Of a stretch of DNA of 64,000 nt, positions 57,801 through 64,000 are shown one piece after another (the first letter of the stretch is position 1; each line of letters opens with the position of its first letter). A program made the translations under genes and the position numbers. The notes under the pieces are model-generated. The model was not told where the DNA came from and did not search any database. It saw only the letters and a program-made list of their open reading frames with translations. Source of the stretch: Allodiplogaster sudhausi (taxonomy: Eukaryota; Nematoda; Chromadorea; Rhabditida; Diplogasteridae); NCBI GenBank assembly GCA_945643635.1, contig CALZFC010000251.1, forward strand, positions 230,001-294,000, in the 5' to 3' direction.

Positions 57801-60303
57801 ATGCCGACTGATTATGATGCAATCGCAACAGTTAATTTGCTAGTCCTGCCTGTCCTGCTCGTTATCGGTAATTGTTGTTGACGATAAGCCCAACTTTACC
57901 ATTTTTTAGGGATTTTTCAGAAATTCGCGTCTTATTAATTATCAGAGAATAATTTAAGGGTTTCTCAACCAAGTCATCAATCTGCTCACACTTTTTCAGC
58001 TACCGTCTGAAAGCTTTATTTTTCTAAAGGTGTGATTTTATTCGTGTGGCACATATTAGGCTTCTTCATACTATTAACAAAGTCATTTTTATCTGTACTC
58101 TATTACCTTTTAATAACTACTGAATTTGTATTTCGAAGTGTCATCACATTAATTTATTTTGATGTCGATAAATATATACATATACATCTCAGGCATGTTC
58201 GATCGCTGACCTGTTCGCCATCTTTTTCACCAGTATGTTTGTCCTGCAAAACTCGGGCGTAATCGAATTCTACTTGTCTTATCCGTTGTCGATCTACTTC
58301 GTTTTCGTTAACCACTACGCTCTGAGATGGCTACTCGCTTGCAGGTATGTATGAATGCTTGCTATGAAGAATTACGGAGAACATATCATTTTCTTTTCAT
58401 CCTTACGAAAGTCATCTTTTCGAAGCATCTTGATATATACCTAAGCAATTTATCTTCTTTGTATTCCACAGTATCCCACATTTGCTTTGTTTCTCTTAAA
58501 AGTCGTGATGAGCGCATGAAGCCTGAAATGAACAAAAATTATATATATATATACCGTATTTTCTCTATTAGTACCCCCGGGGGTTCTATTTTTCAATACC
58601 ATTGCGAGAGGGGGGCACTATTAGAGGGAGGGGTTTATTAGAGGGAAGGGTACTATTCTTCAATGTGAGACACTAAAAGTTTGATAACAACATTTTCTTC
58701 TCAAAAAGAAGAATCATAGCTCGAATTATTTATTTATTTAAATTAATAATATTAACTACGTAAGCAATTTATCGTAATTAGTTAATCGGACTAAGGTAAT
58801 TAATTTAAATAAATAAATATTTAAATTAATTATATTAATTAAATTATACATTTCCTCAGTGGCCTCTGCCTAGCGGCGATGACCGTCGACCGTTGCGTGA
58901 CCCTGTGGAGGCCGACGTTCTTCCGCAATCATCTTCTGCTGCTCCGCTTGGCAGGCCGCCGCCGTGTGGTTGTTTCTGTCGTGATCGCCGCTGCCTCCTT
59001 CGCCATCCAAGCGCCCTCTGCACTGGAATTCAAGCTCAAGCCATTCGAAGCCTCTTACGAAGACAGCAACGAAACGTGAGGGAATTTTATATTTTTATAT
59101 TTTTTTATTTTTTAAAAGAATATTAACTTGCTTTTTTTCGAATTAATACATCATAGATGCAGTTTTATTGCCCACGTGCAGCTATATCTCCACTTTTCTA
59201 CTCCGTATGAATTTTATCATTGTTCATTTCTAGATTCTTCATATTCTTGCCGGTGTACAACAACGAAGTTGTAGACAGCACTCTCTTCTCGGTCTACCAG
59301 CTTTTCCGAGTTGTCAGTTCTGTGTGCTCATGAACGAGGTCAAACAACTCGCCACAGGTCTGTCTGCGATTGATTCCTCTTGTTATTATCATCTTCCTCA
59401 ATGCAGCAATGGTCATAAAGATTTGTGCGATCCAAGTCAAGTTAGTTCATCATGTCAATTTCTCGCTGCAAACAATATATTTTGTCTACAGTTCGAAGGT
59501 AGATTCATATGAAAAAAGAAGGTTTCCTTTGAGCTGTCATGCATTGCCTCTACCCAATCATATTAAATGCAACTCCCAGGTTTCACAGATTTGAATGCAC
59601 AGGAAATGTACACATGGTTCTAATAGTATGAATAATTGTTCCTCGTTTCTTGGCGCGGTGTCAAGAAGTCGTCAGGCGTGAGTCACTGGCAGATGTCCGC
59701 TTTGCTGCTTGCGACTGCGGCTTCCTTCGTCGTCTGCCGCGCCCCTGCCGCGCTGAACAGTCTGCGCGAGAGCATCAGTGGAGAAGAGACGGAAGACACT
59801 GTCGTGATTGCCATCGGCAACGTCTCGCAAGTGCTCTCGTTCGTTCTTTGGCCGCCGCCTTCAGGGCCGTATTTTGTTCATTTCCACCAAAATTAGAACA
59901 TAATTTGAACGTAATTTAGACCCTAATCCTGATTTTACTTATTGTTAATAATGCCCCATGGTTGTAATTTAAAAAAAAAAAAGCAGTGAGCTTGTTGTCT
60001 GCGGTGAGCGTTTCCATGTCAGGATCATGTAACTTTACCTTAATTTTTCTTTTAATTTTTGGCTACAAACATCATGATGTCCTCCTTTTATTCAGGCGAA
60101 AAGGCGCGACAGTCAAAATGAGTTTTTCAAGGTATGTCGTCAACTTCTATCTCTACTCGCTGTGCTCGAGCGAGTACCGTGGCGCATTGCGACGCCTCGC
60201 GAGTCGTGCTATAAACAGACGCAGGCAGCCGGCCACCGTAACCATCATCGTCGACTCTTCCAGGCAAGATGAAGTCATTTTCAAATGGACTAAGATCTAT
60301 TAA
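57801..60303 (+). CDS. Rhodopsin-family (FMRFamide-receptor-like) GPCR
   Basis: Exons 57762-57867 (ATG 57801), 58030-58094, 58193-58344, 58860-59075, 59234-59321, 59358-59435, 59666-59838, 60132-60303 (TAA). All junctions are in phase and sum to 337 codons including the stop. TM1 is VNLLVLPVLLVIGVILF, TM2 contains ACSIADLFAIFF, and TM3 ends in AAMTVDRCVTLWRP, where DRC replaces DRY. TM5 is LIPLVIIIFLNAAMVIKI, TM6 is HWQMSALLLATAASFVVCRA, and TM7/helix 8 has NFYLYSLCSSEYRGALRRL. The acceptor at 57761 (GACTTCAG) may be a trans-splice site for the 5' end. The ligand is unknown; the style is of nematode peptide receptors. A paralogue of the TM6 exon is at 63390. In exon 59234 an earlier donor (GTCAGT, 59313) would also keep phase. 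Confidence 0.8.
58554..58675 (+). repeat. CTCTATTAGTACC dispersed repeat, copy 2
   Basis: Second copy of the repeat at 54655, here inside the GPCR intron 58345-58859, with ATACCGTATTTTCTCTATTA at its left edge. A related ATACCGTATTT word followed by C-runs is at 30434. Confidence 0.8.
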
Positions 60304-60460
60304 TAATTCTGGTCGTGTATCGTTCTATTAGAAGACTTATAGAACCGTCGTCACATTCCAACAATTTGTTTGATGTTGAAAAAAAAAGCCGATAGTAAAC
60401 ATAAAAAAATTTCTTTAAAAAGATATACATAATCATGTTTGTCTTTCATTATTTGAGAAA
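60304..60460. other. 3' flank of the GPCR gene
   Basis: AT-rich DNA with no exon; the 3' end of the GPCR transcript should lie here, but no canonical AATAAA is seen directly after the stop. Confidence 0.35.
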
Positions 60461-60469
60461 GTCCATTCA

Positions 60470-60830
60470 ATGATGCGATATGGATGTAGCGATCGGCCAA
60501 CATGATCATCAAATGCATCATAAATGTGTTCGTTATCGTGAATCTACGCTCTGTTAGCTCTTCGCGAAGGCAACATTCTCACCGGGCTTATTAAGTGTCG
60601 GCGCGAGCTTTCACATTGCGCACGGCATTCGTGCTGAGAAAATGAATATGCTTTGTCCGCTTCTTAATGATTGAGCAGAATAATTCTTACTCGTAGATAT
60701 GTTTGGAATTGTACGTTTGTGCAAATTGGCATGCCAAATGCCGTGAATGTCCGAAATACTGGAACAAGCTTGTTGACATAAGGATGGCCAATGTCTCCAT
60801 TTCATCCGCCTGTCGTATGGACTATGAACA
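60470..60830 (-). pseudogene. Possible GPCR fragment (TM2-TM3 region)
   Basis: On the minus strand, 60830-60710 is open with ETLAILMSTSLFQYFGHSRH and LACQFAQTYN, and 60560-60470 is open with TFMMHLMIMLADRYIHIASL. Together they look like the end of TM2, the extracellular Cys before TM3, and TM3 ending in DRY. No other receptor exons are visible on this strand, so it is at most a relic. Confidence 0.3.
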
Positions 60831-60999
60831 TCAAAACAGCTTATTATGGCTCACCAGTTCGCTTGTTAAATAGAGCATGCAGTCAACGTTATACAGCGAT
60901 ATTAGTTATACTGAAGAATGAAATACCTAGTTAAATTTTATTTCCTATGGAATGAATCCTTTAGCAAAATTCTTCTAAACATATAAGACGGGGTGAATT

Positions 61000-61222
61000 T
61001 TAAAAAAATTGGTTTTTTTTCTGCAATTTTCGAATAAGCTGTTATTTTGGCACGGACATAGAATATTCCACTGCTTGCCATTTTTGACGATCGTTAAAAT
61101 AGTCAAAACGCTGATCTGGCAATTTTAACGATCGTCAAAAATGGCAAACAGTGGAATATTCTAAATCCGTGCCAAAAATAACAGCTTACTCGAAAATTGC
61201 AAAAAAAAAAACCAAATTTTTC
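61000..61222. repeat. Near-perfect 220-bp hairpin (MITE-like)
   Basis: Arms of about 95 bases (61005-61098 and 61124-61215) are almost exact reverse complements. TTTTTGACGATCGTTAAAAT is mirrored by ATTTTAACGATCGTCAAAAA, and TATTCCACTG by CAGTGGAATA. A central loop around CAAAACGCTGATCTGG separates them. No flanking gene and no coding frame. Confidence 0.9.
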
Positions 61223-61619
61223 AATTCACACTGTGTTATACGGACATGTGTGTATGCGAATAAAGCTACTACATGTTTGCATGGCAACAAGAAAAAAAAT
61301 CAAAGATGGATCTTCAAGTATAGATTCGTAAACTTAATTTTTCTTATTACCTTTCATCCATAAAGTGTATACTTTGGAAGAATTTAAAGTTCTTTTAAGT
61401 CGTATGAATATAAAATTTCATTTCTGAGAACTGACAAATGATGTCGCTTGAAACGTTTAGATGAGTAGATGGGCTAATGATGAAAAGGATATGGCGAACA
61501 CAGTACGCCGTTACTTTTACCATACATGAAAGATTCACTCTAAATTAGCATTTGGATTGTAATAGTAATGTAATTTCATTATGAGTATGTTATTTTAATT
61601 GCCGTTTACAATTAAGTCT

Positions 61620-62525
61620 ATGCTTTATTGTTTTTATATATGCCATCACGTGAGTGACGACAAGACGAAGGAGGCCGCCGCGGATGCAGCAGAAACTGCG
61701 CCAGCCAATCTGCCCGAGCTGAACGAAGAGGAGAAGGCCCAGGTTCTTATTCTGCTTATGCTTATTTCGTAAATGAAAACCTTAAACATATTGGGGGATT
61801 GTTTGCAGTTTGTTTGTGATTGGTCATGTGTCTTTTTCTTAGAATAGCGCCACAACTGACACCAATTTAGGCCAATCTAACACCAATCTAGGCCTTTTTC
61901 TTTTTTGTCGTTTTGTTTTCCAACTCGGGTGAAGATCTTTAGATGAATGTGTAATCAATCCTAATAGTTGCATCTCTCTTTCTCTCTCCCTCTTTCTATC
62001 TCTTAAGATGGAAGTGGACTCAGCGGCAGCCGCGCAAGACGGCGCTGCTCCACCGGCCGAGATGCTCCCGTCGCCTCTCCAGTTCCGCTCTCCAGCTCCA
62101 CTCTCCAGCTCTCCAGCTCCACATTGCTCGTGCACTCGGGACGGTTCGTGGTTCTTTCTTCTTCTTTTTTAAAATCATTAATTCATTCGTTATTTGAACG
62201 TGACCACACGTTAGTAAGCTATCATCAATAGACTCATCAACTCGGCAATGTTCTTTTTATTTGAATTATTCATTTTTCGACGCATTTTACGTTTTTAGGG
62301 GCAATTTTACGGGTTACTGTAATACTGTTAGTTGGGAATGTTCCTTTCTACTTTGAATACGGTGGATTTTCATATGTAATTCAAAATTCTTCTTCAGTTG
62401 GTCTGACGCTTGATCCTGCCGCGACTCTCACTGCAGCGCCAAGGGATTCGACATCTGTTTCGCCATTCCCCACTGTATTCCCTTCGGTACCGTCTCGGCC
62501 ATCTGGAATGCATACTCGATCTTGA
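61620..62525 (+). CDS. Small Ala/Pro/Ser-rich protein, unrecognised
   Basis: Three phase-consistent exons, 61620-61742, 62008-62143 and 62398-62525 (TGA), give about 128 residues if the ATG at 61620 is used. Visible segments: DDKTKEAAADAAETAPANLP, ELNEEEKAQ, MEVDSAAAAQDGAAPP, LPSPLQFRSPAPLSSSPAP, then VGLTLDPAATLTAAPRDS. It is acidic and low-complexity, with no domain I recognise. Donors GTTCTT and GTTCGT and acceptors CTTAAG and TCTTCAG resemble those of neighbouring genes. The start is uncertain, because the ATG at 62008 would also give an open product, and CACGTGAGTG at 61647 could itself be a donor. Confidence 0.45.
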
Positions 62526-63389
62526 TTCTACCATGATTCCGTATTTATGCTGGAAATTCCTGTTGTGTTGTGGAATGGATGTGATCTGTGTGTTTGCTCT
62601 CCCTCCATTTTTTCTTTTGGTATAAGTTAAGCTTGCGGATTCAGGAACACATTGAAAGTGAAAGAGCCAGCAGCTCAGAGTCTGTTCTTCCTTGCCACAG
62701 TTACTAGTTCTTGTGCTAGAAAGCGACTTTATTATAGGATATTCCTTGTAAGTTGGTAGTTAGTGATGGCGTGGATAATGTTCAACTTAATGAAAACAAA
62801 TAGCTCATTTTAGTCTGTATTATACGCAGATTTTTCCTCTTGTGTTTTTGTTTTTCTTCCTCTTTTCTTCTTTTCTCTTTTGTAAGGCTGATTTCCATGT
62901 ACACTCTTGTTTAGACCCATCCATTAGCTTCTCATTCACTGTTTGATAACATTATTGTTACAAATAGCTGTTTTTGCTGTAGGTGAATTTCCAATAAGAA
63001 AATGATGGATATAAAGTGTGCTGCAGCAAGGTGTAGTTGTAGTCCGCATCGGAATGGTCCCAAATAGGAGCGACAGAAGAATGAAGATGAAGCAGGAATG
63101 GAGCAGGGATGACTGAGGGATGGATGACAGCAGCAAAGAATATACGAAAGGAAAAGATAGCATCTTTTAGCTGACATTACCCTCAGGATAATGCCCGGCG
63201 AAACTGAGTGGTAATGTTTTTACCCTCATGGGTAACAACCTCAGGATTACCCCTCAAAAAGCGACACTTTACTACGGCGGCTGTGGCTAAGCATAGAGAA
63301 AATCGTGGATCTCATTTCTTCTGACAATGATGTATGTAGCTGTCGTTCATCTTTTCTAAGATTGAATGTGCGACCGGATTGTTCTTAAG
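62526..63389. other. Intergenic or intron sequence, no exon seen
   Basis: AT-rich. Contains two neighbouring words with the same core, TGACATTACCCTCAGGATAATG and TGGGTAACAACCTCAGGATTACC (63172-63260), suggesting a small repeat. The missing upstream exons of the GPCR paralogue at 63390 were looked for here and not found. Confidence 0.4.
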
Positions 63390-63760
63390 GCGAGCTAGTG
63401 GTGTTGCTGCGACGAAGAACGCCGTGAGTCACTGGCAGCTCTCTGCGCTGCTGCTCGTGACGGCGGCCACGTTCATCGTGTGCAGCGCACCCGGCGCCAT
63501 CATCAGACTCCGCAAGACGCTCGAGAATCGCTTCGACTCGGATGAGACCGTTACGATCGCGCTCAATAACATCTCCCAGGTCATGACGTCAGTGTTTTCT
63601 TTCTAACTGGCACTTATATTTTTGTATTTGTTTATTAGACTATATATATATTATCTATATATACAGTGATGTACCGCCAAAGTGGCCGATTTGTACCGCA
63701 GCGCGCGCAATGTTCCAAATGGCACGCAAGAAATATCTCGGCGTACACATAACCAAATAA
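63390..63760 (+). pseudogene. Partial GPCR paralogue: TM6 exon plus short terminal exon
   Basis: Exon 63390-63587 encodes VSHWQLSALLLVTAATFIVC and SAPGAIIRLRKTLENR, clearly related to the TM6 exon at 59666-59838. Its donor is GTCAGT. A phase-compatible terminal exon 63667-63760 (stop TAA) encodes DVPPKWPICTAARAMFQMAR and does not contain the TM7 NFYLYSLCSSEYR block of the upstream gene. AATAAA overlaps the stop (63756-63761). No exons for TM1-TM5 are visible between 60304 and 63389. It appears to be a 5'-truncated duplicate with a replaced or lost TM7. Confidence 0.5.
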
Positions 63761-64000
63761 AGAGATCTATACCTTGTTCGAATCCCCATTCTCTTCCACA
63801 CACAGCACACAGTGTCTTAAAATGTAAATTTCAACTTTATTTCATAAAATAAATCAAGTGGTAAATGCAGTAGGAAGGGGCATTTGAGTTTACACTACAC
63901 ACTTAAACAACGAAACACACCAAATAAACGACACTTCGGAACCATAAAACCAAGCAGCATTTTCGAAATGATTGTTTGTGTTTTGCTAGTTCCGTCGTTG
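63761..64000. other. Downstream flank, nothing recognised
   Basis: AT-rich DNA after the partial GPCR; no exon or repeat identified before the window ends. Confidence 0.4.

Noticed and set aside
63755..63800. TTGTTCGAATCCCC as a tRNA T-arm
   Set aside because: No stem can be formed around the loop and no other tRNA arms are present.
1..64000. CRISPR arrays, operons or prokaryotic genes
   Set aside because: Exon-intron structure throughout; the tandem arrays have no spacer-repeat alternation.

Overview
The window looks like nuclear DNA of a nematode that is not a close relative of Caenorhabditis elegans. The evidence is gene content: a patched-related (PTR) transporter-like gene, a nematode-type 7TM chemoreceptor, tandem secreted Cys-rich/Thr-rich genes of the C6/DUF281 kind, a nematode-style protein tyrosine phosphatase and rhodopsin-like receptors. 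All are split by introns with TTTCAG-like acceptors. Exons are GC-rich islands in AT-rich DNA full of (CT)n/(GA)n tracts. Exons were assembled by hand from reading frames, splice consensus and intron phase; exon sums that are or are not multiples of three are used as evidence throughout. No similarity search was possible.

Layout. 1-9713 (+): 3' part of a PTR gene, 16 exons, phase-consistent to its stop, with a damaged non-LTR retrotransposon (about 2855-6990, minus) in one intron. 9714-17300: repeats, an orphan secreted-protein first exon (11894-11997, minus) and a 1.4-kb fold-back element (14732-16134). 17302-23831 (-): a long Q/G/S-rich gene with two FAM166/CIMIP2 (DUF2475)-like motifs and two possible 3' ends. 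25287-28732 (-): a PTP gene without its catalytic loop. 29193-33797 (-): an eight-exon chemoreceptor with one frame break. 34297-38480: weak coding islands around a second fold-back element and a 49-bp perfect palindrome. 39294-56479 (+): two tandem secreted Cys-rich genes. The first carries a chimera of fold-back element and retrotransposon in intron 1. The second carries a 3.8-kb inverted-repeat-bounded minisatellite element in intron 2. 57801-60303 (+): a complete rhodopsin-family GPCR. 61620-62525 (+): a small Ala/Pro/Ser-rich gene. 63390-63760 (+): a partial GPCR paralogue.

The window is not one pathway. The common themes are cell-surface or secreted proteins and sensory receptors in local duplications, with introns enlarged by fold-back elements, minisatellites and retrotransposon debris. 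The most unusual items are the inverted-repeat-bounded minisatellite, the recurrent fold-back family with a tRNA-like core, the loop-less phosphatase, and isolated one-base frame breaks in otherwise phase-perfect genes.
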